From the NCBI GenBank assembly GCA_947650365.1, contig OX393549.1:31419126-31483125 (forward strand): a DNA stretch of 64,000 nt, given 5' to 3'. Origin of the DNA: Chamaelirium japonicum. Its lineage: Eukaryota > Streptophyta > Magnoliopsida > Liliales > Melanthiaceae. The translations under genes were made by a program, and so were the position numbers. Positions 12,801 to 26,200 of the stretch are shown piece by piece (the stretch's first letter is position 1; each line of letters begins with the position of its first letter). The notes beneath the pieces were generated by a model that was given only the letters and a program-made list of their open reading frames with translations, was not told where the DNA came from and did not search any database.

Positions 12801-13945
12801 GAGGTCGGTGGTCACCGGGGAGGGGCTCGGTTGCGACGGCGAGGCCTGACCGTGCAGGTCGCGGTAAGGGAGGAGGAAGGGGGCCTTGGGGTTGGGTCGC
12901 AGAGGAGGATGGGAGGAGGAGGGTGGCTGACCTGTAGTGGCGGCGTGCTTGCCGGGGCTCCGGCGAGGGGCGGGTGGGGTGCTCCGATCTCTTCTCCTTC
13001 TCCGTCTTCGGCTCTCGCTCTCTCTCTCTCTGCATCCCGTTCTCTCTCTCTCTCTTTCTCTCTATTTCTCTCCCGTTCTCTCTCTCTCGTTCTCTCTCTA
13101 GGTCGGTTAAAAAGGAGGGGTGGGGTGCGGTTTTGATGATAAGGGCTGGAGGGATAGGGTCGGTTAAGGCTTGGGGGAGGGGATAAGGAACGAAAGGTAT
13201 GTGTTTATCTGTCCAAATCTTGCCCGATCCTTCTAATCCGAATTTCGGATTGCAAATCCTGGGGAGGCCAGTCGAGAGGGTCTAAACCCAGCTAAAGTTT
13301 TGGGAGAAAGGTCCTAGGCCTGATCGGGCTCGGTCCCAAGCCCTGAACCGGGCTCGGTTGGAATCCGGGTGCGATTCGTCCATAAACGGGGCTGAAAAGA
13401 ATAATAAGTCGTAACTATCAAACCGGAAGTCGGAATAGGGCCTGAGAAGATTCGTTGGAAAGGTCTCATCAACGTAAACGCGTTAGCGCTTTGTACACAA
13501 TTTTCTGACTTCTGGATCTCCCGAAAAGAAGGAAAGACTCCAAAACTCAAATAAGCAATAACTATTCACCCAGGTGTCGGATCGACCTAAACTCAGGCTC
13601 ATTGGAAGGCTCTCTCAGAGCCTCATCTAACGCATCTTGTTTCGTTACGATCCGATCACCTGATTTCTCACAAGAAACAAAACAGCTATAACTATCGACC
13701 AATTATCGTTTTTTCTAGGGTTTATCTGCCGGGCTGCGGAAACTGGCTGCGCATACACCTGATCGTTGCACGGAACGCACCATCGTGACATGCTCGAAGT
13801 TACGGAGAATGTGAACGTAAAACATCTCATAGGTTTACGATCCATTTATTAGGAAAAAGCCCAAAGAAAAAGTCTGGCTGTAAAAAGATGAAACTAGCCA
13901 TGGAGGATTTCTATTATTCTCAAATCTAACACCACAGGTGTTACA
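9879..13945 (-). repeat. LTR 1 of the array (3'-most in transcription direction)
   Basis: It starts TGTCACGCCC and ends GTGTTACA in plus orientation. It lacks about 24 bp present in the other two LTRs near 12512, at a (GGTCGGGT)n stretch. It contains a GC-rich block at 12400-13000, a C13/G14 pair of runs at 12576-12588 and 12617-12630, and a CT-rich tract at 13000-13100. Confidence 0.93.
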
Positions 13946-16568
13946 ACCTACACACCTTAAAAAAATTTTCGTCCCGAAAATTCAACTACAAAAACCATAT
14001 ATACGAGTCCACTCATCTCTACTACCAAAACAAGAATATTACAGCAATAAAAAGTTAACTATAACGAGCGCAAACATCCTCACTAACACTACCAACAAGA
14101 AAGCCAAGTCACTACACCAAATCTTACTAAAAGAAAACCCTGATCCTCTACTACTCACAATTCTACTCTCTCTACTAACCTAAACATTATACGAATCGAG
14201 TCTCGTAATTATTACGATAGAAATGAACCTCCAAATTCTCACATCGTGAATACGAGTTTTGGTTTCCATTTCACATTCTAAGCATTACGGATTAGACCAA
14301 AATCATGAGTTCTGATCATTAACCATGCCTTGATAAGGGGCATCATATCTCCCTTATTAGTACCACCGAGGGGTGTCCTCCTCGGTAAGGTAACTACCAA
14401 AACTCATAGATTCAAAAACTTAAAATGCACTCAATTGTCAGTGCCAATATAAAAGGTATATCAATGTATATGAGTGCCCATACACCCATATATAATTTAT
14501 ACTTTTGGTATCACCTCTACAATCATAGCAATGTATACTACACATATGCGCCCATACATATATGCTTAAGTACACATTCCAGAATGATTTGACAAAAGAG
14601 ATGTCTCAACTAGTACGCCTAACATGTATCGCATACTAAACTAAAATCCTATAAGATTCCTATGAGACCAACACCTACACTAATCGAACTACCAATACTA
14701 CTCAAGGAACTAAAGAACAAAAGCCTGAAAAATCTATTTCTCAAGTGGGTCCATACTAGATAGCTACACTCTAACAATAGATAGTCATTCCATTGGCTCA
14801 CTACAAGACAAGGGGATCGATCCTAAACGAAAACTATTATGAGTTGGCTGAAGAAACTATCTACTAGAAAACTAATGGCCAACTAATATCGATTGAGCAG
14901 ATCGATACCAAGTACTAAATTCTACCCTAAACTGAACATCGAGATAGCTAGACGGAAACCTCGCAACCATACAAAAATAAGAATAAAGGACCCGAGACAA
15001 TTAGAGACAACTTAGAAAAAGACAACCGAGAAAACTATCATAATCTTAACATTAATTCTAAGAACTAAAGGCAATCACTCAAAAGAAACTTAAGCAAATG
15101 AAAGTTACTAGAATCGAATAATGATTGAAAACAAAGCGAGGTGAATCAGCAGAATAATGATCATTCTTAAGAGTCCAACTGATAAGGTATTCCCAAATTT
15201 ATAAACGTAGGCAATCCATTTGACATCGTCGCTAACATCTTTCTAGTACTCAATTATCTCAATTCTATCTTAACGTCACTGTCATCTAGCCAGTGCGCTC
15301 TCTCCCGCGAGTTCCAATAAGAACTGCGAAACCAACCGCCAAAGCCTCCGAAGAGTCATTGCGTAGCCACAGTATGTCCTCTACCGGACAATCATCATCT
15401 ACCGCCAAAGTTCCCTAGGAACAGTGCGTACTCTTTCGCAAGAGTCACTATCAAGGTATCCTGTAATCTATAAACCAAAAGGATCAAACTACCACCTGAG
15501 ATTTCTATCTCCTGGTGTATTCCTTGAAACCACTATCCCCAAGAGTCATCATTATTACGCATAGGATCTAAAAAAAGAAACACACAAGCTCTATATCAAA
15601 CTAATTATAAACCACGATACACCAGAGAGATCTAACAAGTAAACTAATCTAATTATTACACCTATATCAAGATAATGGACAATCCTAAAAACACCAACTA
15701 GGTCTCTAGTACCAATGGTCAACAAGAATCAAGGAATCTTAAAACACCAACTAAGTCTCTAATACTAAGGGTCAACGAAGATCAAGGGATCCTAAACACC
15801 GACTAGGTCTCGAATACTAAGGGTCAACAAAGATCAAGGAATCATAAAACACCGACTAGGTTTCTAGCGCTTAAGGTCAACGAAAAAATAACAAAACTAA
15901 CAAAAAGAGTAACCTCACAACCATGCCAGATAAACCATCAAGGATATACATCCTTCCAGATATATTCAAATACATCCATTCCAGAACCAATCAACCAAAA
16001 ATTACTAACTAGAGTTGAATATCCAGTCCTTGGTCAGCTCCTTACCACTAGAAAGTTCAAGAGAATCCATATTAGAAGACTCCCAACCTATACTCTGATA
16101 TAGACTCAAACACTATGCTTCTACCTAGAGATCAAGAAATACTATCCTTGGTTAAGATGTTCCACGTGGCTCCTTCTTAAGAACTATCACCCGAGTTACA
16201 ACGACTAACTCTAAACCTAAACATTATAGCACATCAGAGTTCTAATACAATTATACTCATACGACATATAGATTGATTCACGATTCTCGATCAATCAAAA
16301 ACTCAATCATAGACAGTTCTTAGTTACAGATCAATTCCTCAAACAAAACCAGTTCTCCAAGTATGATTAACCCTAGGTCCTTATCCTTAGAAATAATTGT
16401 TATACCGCCACTAGCTACTACGAGAATTCTATCGACTCACTATCTATACAATCTCTAGAAAACATTCTAACACCACTAGAGTCTGAACTTTCTGAAGAAA
16501 GAATCGCAAGATACGAACCACATCCTAACAAAACCCCTAGGAACATATCCCTAAGCTCTGATACCAGC
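13946..16568 (-). other. Internal region 1 of the array, non-coding
   Basis: It is AT-rich, with no gag, protease, polymerase or integrase remains that I can recognise on either strand. The only open frame is an 81-codon one overlapping the LTR end (13938-14183, plus), repeated at 20658-20903, without similarity to a known family. Near 15680-15890 a 60-70 bp phrase (aacaccgactaggtctc ... gggtcaacgaagatcaagg) is repeated about four times. The left end on the minus strand gives a weak purine stretch (AAGGTGTGTAGG) where the polypurine tract is expected. Confidence 0.85.
16549..16566 (-). promoter_or_regulatory. Primer-binding site (initiator tRNA-Met), copy 1
   Basis: On the minus strand the sequence reads TGGTATCAGAGCTTAGGG and begins two bases after the LTR end. 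TGGTATCAGAGC is the standard plant site complementary to the 3' end of initiator tRNA-Met. It shows that the LTR on the right is the 5' LTR. Confidence 0.92.
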
Positions 16569-19500
16569 TGTCACGCCCCAGAAATCTGAAGACCGATCCC
16601 TGGGGTGTGAGGTGAGAAAAAGATGGGATTTTGGGTTTGGTCAATTAATTACACCAATTTGGGTTCTCACAGGGCTTCTACGCTCTCTAATATGAAAAAC
16701 AAGAAGGAGGGAGAAACAAGAGGGGAATCTTTTAAATTTGATTTTTCGAAAAATATTTTTATTAAAGGGCAAAGAAAAAGAATTGTCAATAGAGAGAAGA
16801 CATTGTCTAGTGTGGCTCGACCTTCAAAAGTCATATCCTCTCAATATGAGTGACCTGTCGGTGCCACTACATGCTGACAGGAGTTTATTTGAGGGAGCAC
16901 GAGGCTCAAGCCTCCTACGGCTAGCCAAGTGGTCTTATCCACGCCCTAACACTCAAGTGCACCATTCTAGAGTTCCTATCTACATGGTTAATTAATTTAG
17001 TCATTTATATATACTTATATTCTGATCATGATCTATCCTAGGCTTGGGGCCTTGAGGAGAGGCCTACCCAAAAGAATTCAGCTGGAACCATTGCAACTAC
17101 AACCATAAAATACTAACTAACTAATAAGAACTCCTATTCCAATACAATTACAATGTCTGAAGAGAAAAGACTACAAGATTGACATACTAAACCGAAAGGT
17201 AACACTGCAACTCTAACTCCGCCTCTGGACTCCTACTGCTACTCCTGAGCCTCCGGACCTGCAACTGAGCCTACTCGTGGGAAAGAGTAGCCCCCAATGG
17301 GAAATTGGGAGATTAGCCAAATTAATGGCTAGTGACATCCTAATAGTCTTTAATAATATGAGACAACTAATCTTAATAAATTAAGATGAGATCTATCAGT
17401 TCTAGTAGAATCAAAGTTTGCAGAATGATACCTAAACCTATCAGTAGTCTATATTCACATACAATTCCTACTGTCACTAGGTTATCTAACATGAAGTCCA
17501 TTCAATGTTCTACAGCATAAAAAAACAAATTAAATAAGACGTTCAGATAAAGTCACGAAGTCATCATGTAAACTGTCACTCAATTCTAAATTCATATATA
17601 GATAAAACACACACTATCAAAATGTGAACCCCGGATATTTTGTTCATCCTGCCCCCGGTCGGGCATTACTATAGGGCCTTTTATTTCGATGTAGAGGGCC
17701 AACTCTCTCGCCGTGCATCCACCAACACCATGCACTAGTCACCCAGATGATCATAAGGGGTTTCCCGTCATTCACGGTGGAGCTCTACCGCCCAACTTGC
17801 TTTACTATGGGGACTTCAACTCCCCGGGACAGGGTTGCTAGGCCAATCCCTACTCGAGGGCACCACCTATTGGCTTTACCACAACCCTTGCCCGTGACCC
17901 CTAACCTACTTAACTTCGGCTGTACGCGCAGGGTGGTTCACGGCCCTTGCACGCACGGGGTCCCTACCCTCTAACCAGGTAGATTCACATATAACATCTT
18001 TCGATACATACAATGAAGCTACAAAAGATATATTTAATGCTTATCAATTTCCAACAATTTACCCCTGGTCCCGTACTGCTCTCGCAACCCATGCGACATA
18101 ATAAATAAATGAAATAAGACACTCATCCCAGTGACCCGTGTGCTAGGGTTGCCATACTCCTCTCAGGAGGGTGGTCCCGATAATTATTAGTTATTCAATT
18201 TATTGATTAATTTAAGGGAATCCTAATTACGGTGTCCATGCATACAATCTAAAGCAATCATTATTATTATTACTTTATTAATATTTTAAGCATGCGTCGC
18301 CGGACTCGCGACTCCGCATGCAAGGCGGGGTCCACTTGACCACATGCGACGATGCTCGGCGGGGCCCGCATGCAGTGTCATGGACACCTACCCTTAGTCA
18401 TTCTCATTTCCCACTATTAAAGACCATGCAAGGGTAGTAGATGTCACCTGGTTGTCGATCGCACACGACTCCGGCTAGTTGCCTCTGATCCGCCTCCGTT
18501 GGATCACCACGATCACAGTCTGATAATTTGCACAGCTCTATATCACAATGCTATCGATTAAAACATAAGAGTCAACGATGAGGGTTCTATGCCAAGTATA
18601 GTCGGGCACCCTCGATAGGGGACCAACATTGAGTTGACAGCACGCAAACCCGTGCGACTAAAGAACTCGATCCTAAACCATACTAAGCCAATCAAGTAAA
18701 CAGAAGCTAAACCTACTCATCGAATCGGGCTCGAAGAACCCTTTCCGATGGTTCCAGTTTCGCTGGAATCCGACTTCGGTCGGATGGTTTCGGGTCAAAC
18801 CACGTAGAACCGGTGAAACCGATCGCATGGTTGGTTCACTAGGGTAGAAGAGGTTCTAGGGTTATCTTCTAGGTTTAATAGGTGGGACTCAATATTCTAA
18901 GCACAATGCCGCTAGTTTCGTCCGAATCTGAGTTCGGACGATGAAACGGCGGTCAAACCACGGTACCACGATAATATCGGGTCCAAGGATAAAACAGGGT
19001 ATTAAACTGTATAATTACTATTCTAGACTATGGCCAACAAGTAGTATTTTCCGAGCCGGTCGAAATGGCGCTGGTTTCGTCCAATTCCGAGTTCAGACGG
19101 AGAAATGGCAGTCGAACCAAAATTCACTGATTCACGGGTCTGGTTCAGGTGAACCAGACCGGTTCACCGCATGTTGGGTCAGGTCTGCGGGGTCGGGTCG
19201 GGTCTGCATTGCAATGTCGGGTCGGGTCGGGTTCAGGGCTAAACAGGTCGGGTCTGGGTTTAATTAAAAACCTGGAATTTACCGTTTTTCCCCCCCCCCC
19301 CCCATGTTCATCTTCTCCACGAGAACAGTGTGGGGGGGGGGGGGCTGGTTCTGTGCGTCGCGGCCGGCGGGAGGGACGGCCTGGAGTGCCGGTGAGCGCT
19401 CGGCCGGCCTCTCCCGTACCACCCCCATGGAGGAGGCACGGTGGGAGGTGGCCGGAGCGGCCGTCGGAGCCCGAGGGCTCGGCCGGACGGCGGGGGGTCG

Positions 19501-20665
19501 TGCGGGCTTGGTCGGAGGTCGGTGGTCACCGGGGAGGGGCTCGGTTGCGGCGGCGAGGCCTGACCGTGCAGGTCGCGGCAAGGGAGGAGGAAGGGGGCCT
19601 TGGGGTTGGGTCGCGGAGGAGGATGGGAGGAGGAGGGTGGCTGACCTGTAGTGGCGGCGTGCTCGCCGGGGCTCCGGCGAGGGGCGTGTGGGGTGCTCCG
19701 ATCTCTTCTCCTTCTCCGTCTTCGGCTCTCGCTCTCTCTCTCTCTGCATCCCGTTCTCTCTCTCTCTCTCTCTCTTTCTCTCTATTTCTCTCCCGTTCTC
19801 TCTCTCTCGTTCTCTCTCTAGGTCGGTTAAAAAGGAGGGGTGGGGTGCGGTTTTGATGATAAGGGCTGGAGGGATAGGGTCGGTTAAGGCTTGGGGGAGG
19901 GGATAAGGAACGAAAGGTATGTGTTTATCTGTCCAAATCTTGCCCGATCCTTCTAATCCGAATTTCGGATTGCAAATCCCGGGGAGGCCAGTCGAGAGGG
20001 TCTAAACCCAGCTAAATTTTTGGGAGAAAGGTCCTAGGCCTGATCGGGCTCGGTCCCAAGACCTGAACCGGGCTCGGTTGGAATCCGGGTGCGATTCGTC
20101 CATCAACGGGGCTGAAAAGAATAATAAGTCGTAACTATCAAACCGGAAGTCGGAATAGGGCCCGAGAAGATTCGTTGGAAAGGTCTCGTCAACGCAAACG
20201 CGTTAGTGCTTTGTACACAATTTTCTGACTTCTGGATATTCCGAAAAGAAGGAAAGACTCCAAAACTCAAAATAGCAATAACTATTCACCCAGGTGTCGG
20301 ATCGACCTAAACTCAAGCTCATTGGAAGGCTCTCTCAGAGCCTCATCTAACGCATCTTGTTTCGTTACGATCTGATCACCTGATCTCTCACAAGAAACAA
20401 AACAGCTACAACTATCGATCAATTATCGTTTTTTCTAGGGTTTATCTGCTGGGCTGCGGAAACTGGCTGCGCATACACCTGATCGTTGCACGGAACGCAC
20501 CATCGTGACATGCTCGAAGTTACGGAGAATGTGAACGTAAAACATCTCATAGGTTTACGATCCATTTATTAGGAAAAAGCCCAAAGAAAAAGTCTGGCTG
20601 TAAAAAGATGAAACTAGCCATGGAGGATTTCTATTATTCTCAAATCTAACACCACAGGTGTTACA
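16569..20665 (-). repeat. LTR 2 (middle, shared) of the array
   Basis: It has complete termini and is joined directly to internal regions on both sides, with no duplicated target between units. It has private substitutions relative to LTR 1 and LTR 3, for instance near 16936, 17461, 17770 and 18427. Confidence 0.93.
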
Positions 20666-23288
20666 ACCTACACACCTTAAAAAAATTTTCGTCCCGAAAA
20701 TTCAACTACAAAAACCATATATACGAGTCCACTCATCTCTACTACCAAAACAAGAATATTACAGCAATAAAAAGTTAACTATAACGAGCGCAAACATCCT
20801 CACTAACACTACCAACAAGAAAGCCAAGTCACTACACCAAATCTTACTAAAAGAAAACCCTGATCCTCTACTACTCACAATTCTACTCTCTCTACTAACC
20901 TAAACATTATACGAATCGAGTCTCGTAATTATTACGATAGAAATGAACCTCCAAATTCTCACATCGTGAATACGAGTTTTGGTTTCCATTTCACATTCTA
21001 AGCATTACGGATTAGACCAAAATCATGAGTTCTGATCATTAACCATGCCTTGATAAGGGGCATCATATCCCCCTTATTAGTACCACCGAGGGGTGTCCTC
21101 CTCGGTAAGGTAACTACCAAAACTCATAGATTCAAAAACTTAAAATGCACTCAATTGTCAGTGCCAATATAAAAGGTATATCAATGTATATGAGTGCCCA
21201 TACACCCATATATAATTTATACTTTTGGTATCACCTCTACAATCATAGCAATGTATACTACACATATGCGCCCATACATATATGCTTAAGTACACATTCC
21301 AGAATGATTTGACAAAAGAGATGTCTCAACTAGTACGCCTAACGTGTATCTCATACTAAACTAAAATCCTATAAGATTCCTATGAGACCAACACCTACAC
21401 TAATCGAACTACCAATACTACTCAAGGAACTAAAGAACAAAAGCCTGAAAAATCTATTTCTCAAGTGGGTCCATACTAGATAGCTACACTCTAACAATAG
21501 ATAGTCATTCCATTGGCTCACTACAAGACAAGGGGATCGATCCTAAACGAAAACTATTATGAGTTGGTTGAAGAAACTATCTACTAGAAAACTAATGGCC
21601 AACTAATATCGATTGAGCAGATCGATACCAAGTACTAAATTCTACCCTAAACTGAACATCGAGATAGCTAGACGGAAACCTCGCAACCATACAAAAATAA
21701 GAATAAAGGACCCGAGACAATTAGAGACAACTTAGAAAAAGACAACCGAGAAAACTATCATAATCTTAACATTAATTCTAAGAACTAAAGGCAATCACTC
21801 AAAAGAAACTTAAGCAAATGAAAGTTACTAGAATCGAATAATGATTGAAAACAAAGCGAGGTGAATCAGCAGAATAATGATCATTCTTAAGAGTCCAACT
21901 GATAAGGTATTCCCAAATTTATAAACGTAGGCAATCCATTTGACATCGTCGCTAACATCTTTCTAGTACTCAATTATCTCAATTCTATCTTAACGTCACT
22001 GTCATCTAGCCAGTGCGCTCTCTCCCGCGAGTCCCAATAAGAACTGCGAAACCAACCGCCAAAGCCTCCGAAGAGTCATTGCGTAGCCACAGTATGTCCT
22101 CTACCGGACAATCATCATCTACCGCCAAAGTTCCCTAGGAACAGTGCGTACTCTTTCGCAAGAGTCACTATCAAGGTATCCCGTAATCTATAAACCAAAA
22201 GGATCAAACTACCACCTGAGATTTCTATCTCCTGGTGTATTCCTTGAAACCACTATCCCCAAGAGTCATCATTATTACGCATAGGATCTAAAAAAAGAAA
22301 CACACAAGCTCTATATCAAACTAATTATAAACCACGATACACCAGAGAGATCTAACAAGTAAACTAATCTAATTATTACACCTATATCAAGATAATGGAC
22401 AATCCTAAAAACACCAACTAGGTCTCTAGTACCAATGGTCAACAAGAATCAAGGAATCTTAAAACACCAACTAAGTCTCTAATACTAAGGGTCAACGAAG
22501 ATCAAGGGATCCTAAACACCGACTAGGTCTCGAATACTAAGGGTCAACAAAGATCAAGGAATCATAAAACACCGACTAGGTTTCTAGCGCTTAAGGTCAA
22601 CGAAAAAATAACAAAACCAACAAAAAGAGTAACCTCACAACCATGCCAGATAAACCATCAAGGATATACATCCTTCCAGATATATTCAAATACATCCATT
22701 CCAGAACCAATCAACCAAAAATTACTAACTAGAGTTGAATATCCAGTCCTTGGTCAGCTCCTTACCACTAGAAAGTTTAAGAGAATCTATATTAGAAGAC
22801 TCCCAACCTATACTCTGATATAGACTCAAACACTATGCTTCTACCTAGAGATCAAGAAATACAATCCTTGGTTAAGATGTTCCACGTGGCTCCTTCTTAA
22901 GAACTATCACCCGAGTTACAACGACTAACTCTAAACCTAAACATTATAGCACATCAGAGTTCTAATACAATCATACTCATACGACATATAGATTGATTCA
23001 CGATTCTCGATCAATCAAAAACTCAATCATAGATAGTTCTTAGTTACAGATCAATTCCTCAAACAAAACCAGTTCTCCAAGTATGATTAACCCTAGGTCC
23101 TTATCCTTAGAAATAATTGTTATACCGCCACTAGCTACTACGAGAATTCTATCGACTCACTATCTATACAATCTCTAGAAAACATTCTAACACCACTAGA
23201 GTCTGAACTTTCTGAAGAAAGAATCGCAAGATACGAACCACATCCTAACAAAACCCCTAGGAACATATCCCTAAGCTCTGATACCAGC
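20666..23288 (-). other. Internal region 2 of the array, non-coding
   Basis: It has the same length as internal region 1 and differs by roughly a dozen substitutions that I found by eye (for example near 21070, 21344, 22034, 22184, 22617 and 23034). It has no coding content beyond the short frame noted for region 1. Confidence 0.9.
23269..23286 (-). promoter_or_regulatory. Primer-binding site (initiator tRNA-Met), copy 2
   Basis: Identical to the copy at 16549-16566, two bases from the third LTR. This is the site that would serve transcripts starting in the outer 5' LTR (23289-27369). Confidence 0.92.
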
Positions 23289-26200
23289 TGTCACGCCCCA
23301 GAAATCTGAAGACCGATCCCTGGGGTGTGAGGTGAGAAAAAGATGGGATTTTGGGTTTGGTCAATTAATTACACCAATTTGGGTTCTCACAGGGCTTCTA
23401 CGCTCTCTAATATGAAAAACAAGAAGGAGGGAGAAACAAGAGGGGAATCATTTAAATTTGATTTTTCGAAAAATATTTTTATTAAAGGGCAAAGAAAAAG
23501 AATTGTCAATAGAGAGAAGACATTGTCTAGTGTGGCTCGACCTTCAAAAGTCATATCCTCTCAATATGAGTGACCTATCGGTGCCACTACATGCTGACAG
23601 GAGTTTATTTGAGGGAGCACGAGGCTCAAGCCTCCTACGGCTAGCCAAGTGGTCTCATCCACGCCCTAACACTCAAGTGCACCATTCTAGAGTTTCTATC
23701 TACATGGTTAATCAATTTAGTCATTTATATATACTTCTATTCTGATCATGATCTATCCTAGGCTTGGGGCCTTGAGGAGAGGCCTACCCAAAAGAATTCA
23801 GCTGGAACCATTGCAACTACAACCATAAAATACTAACTAACTAATAAGAATTCCTATTCCAATACAATTACATTGTCTGAAGAGAAAAGACTACAAGATT
23901 GACATACTAAACCGAAAGGTAACACTGCAACTCTAACTCCGCCTCTGGACTCCTACTGCTACTCCTGAGCCTCCGGACCTGCAACTGAGCCTACTCGTGG
24001 GAAAGAGTAGCCCCCAATGGGAAATTGGGAGATTAGCCAAATTAATGGCTAGTGACATCCTAATAGTCTTTAATAATATGAGACAACTAATCTTAATAAA
24101 TTAAGATGAGATCTATCAGTTCTAGTAGAATCAAAGTTTGCAGAATGATACCTAAACCTATCAGTAGTCTATATTCACATGCAATTCCTACTATCACTAG
24201 GTTATCTAACATGAAGTCCATTCAATGTTCTACAGCATAAAAAAACAAATTAAATAAGACGTTCAGATAAAGTCACGAAGTCATCATGTAAACTGTCACT
24301 CAATTCTAAATTCATATATAGATAAAACACACACTATCAAAACGTGAACCCCGGATATTTTGTTCATCCTGCCCCCGGTCGGGCATTACTATAGGGCCTT
24401 TTATTTCGATGTAGAGGGCCAACTCTCTCGCCGTGCATCCACCAACACCATGCACTAGTCACCCAGATGATCATAAGGGGTTTCCCGTCTTTCACGGTGG
24501 AGCTCTACCGCCCAACTTGCTTTACTATGGGGACTTCAACTCCCCGGGACAGGGTTGCTAGGCCAATCCCTACTCGAGGGCACCACCTATTGGCTTTACC
24601 ACAACCCTTGCCCGTGACCCCTAACCTACTTAACTTCGGCTGTACGCGCAGGGTGGTTCACGGCCCTTGCATGCACGGGGTCCCTACCCTCTAACCAGGT
24701 AGATTCACATATAACATCTTTCAATACATACAATGAAGCTACAAAAGATATATTTAATGCTTATCAATTTCCAACAATTTACCCCTGGTCCCGTACTGCT
24801 CTTGCAACCCATGCGACATAATAAATAAATGAAATAAGACACTCATCCCAGTGACCCGTGTGCTAGGGTTGCCATACTCCTCTCAGGAGGGTGGTCCCGA
24901 TAATTATTAGTTATTCAATTTATTGATTAATTTAAGGGAATCCTAATTACGGTGTCCATGCATACAACCAAAAGCAATCATTATTATTATTACTTTATTA
25001 ATATTTTAAGTATGTGTCGCCGGACTCGCGACTCCGCATGCAAGGCGGGGTCCACTTGACCACATGCGACGATGCTCGGCGGGGCCCGCATGCAGTGTCA
25101 TGGACACCTACCCTTAGTCATTCTCATTTCCCACTATTAAAGACCACGCAAGGGTAGTAGATGTCACCTGGTTGTCGATCGCACACGACTCCGGCTAGTT
25201 GCCTCTGATCCGCCTCCGTTGGATCACCACGATCACAGTCTGATAATTTGCACAGCTCTATATCACAATGCTATCGATTAAAACATAAGAGTCAACGACA
25301 AGGGTTCTATGCCAAGGATAGTCGGGCACCCTCGATAGGGGACCAACATTGAGTTGACAGCACGCAAACCCGTGCGACTGAAGAACTCGATCCTAAACCA
25401 TACTAAGCCAATCAAGTAAACAGAAGCTAAACCTACTCATCGAATCGGGCTCGAAGAACCCTTTCCGATGGTTCCAGTTTCGCTGGAATCCGACTTCGGT
25501 CGGATGGTTTCGGGTCAAACCACGTAGAACCGGTAAAACCGATCGCATGGTTGGTTCACTAGGGTAGAAGAGGTTCTAGGGTTATCTTCTAGGTTTAATA
25601 GGTGGGACTCAATATTCTGAGCACAATGCCGCTAGTTTCGTCCGAATCTGAGTTCGGACGATGAAACGGCGGTCAAACCACGGTACCACGATAATATCGG
25701 GTCCAAGGATAAAACAGGGTATTAAACTGTATAATTACTATTCTAGACTATGGCCAACAGGTAGTATTTTCCGAGCCGGTCGAAATGGCGCTGGTTTCGT
25801 CCAATTCCGAGTTCGGACGGAGAAATGGCAGTTGAACCAAAATTCACTGGTTCACGGGTCTGGTTCAGGTGAACCAGACCGGTTCACTGCATGTTGGGTC
25901 AGGTCTGCTGGGTCGGGTCGGGTCTGCATTGCAATGTCGGGTCGGGTCGGGTTCAGGGCTAAACAGGTCGGGTCTGGGTTTAATTAAAAACCTGGAATTT
26001 ACCGTTTTGCCCCCCCCCCCATGTTCATCTTCTCCACGAGAACAACGTGGGGGGGGCTGGTTCTGTGCGTCGCGGTCGGCGGGAGGGGCGGCTTGGAGCG
26101 CCGGCGAGCGCTCGGCCGGCCTCTCCCGTACCACCCCCACGGAGGAGGCACGGTGGGAGGAGGCCGGAGCGGCCGTCGGAGCTCGAGGGCTCGGCCGGAC

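Noticed and set aside
12375..13136. Long open frames on both strands in the GC-rich part of LTR 1, repeated in LTR 2 and LTR 3 (19149-19856, 25999-26679)
   Set aside because: Composition-driven: all frames are rich in Arg, Gly, Pro and Ser, they overlap on both strands, vary in length between near-identical LTRs, and end in translated CT repeats. No family similarity is visible.
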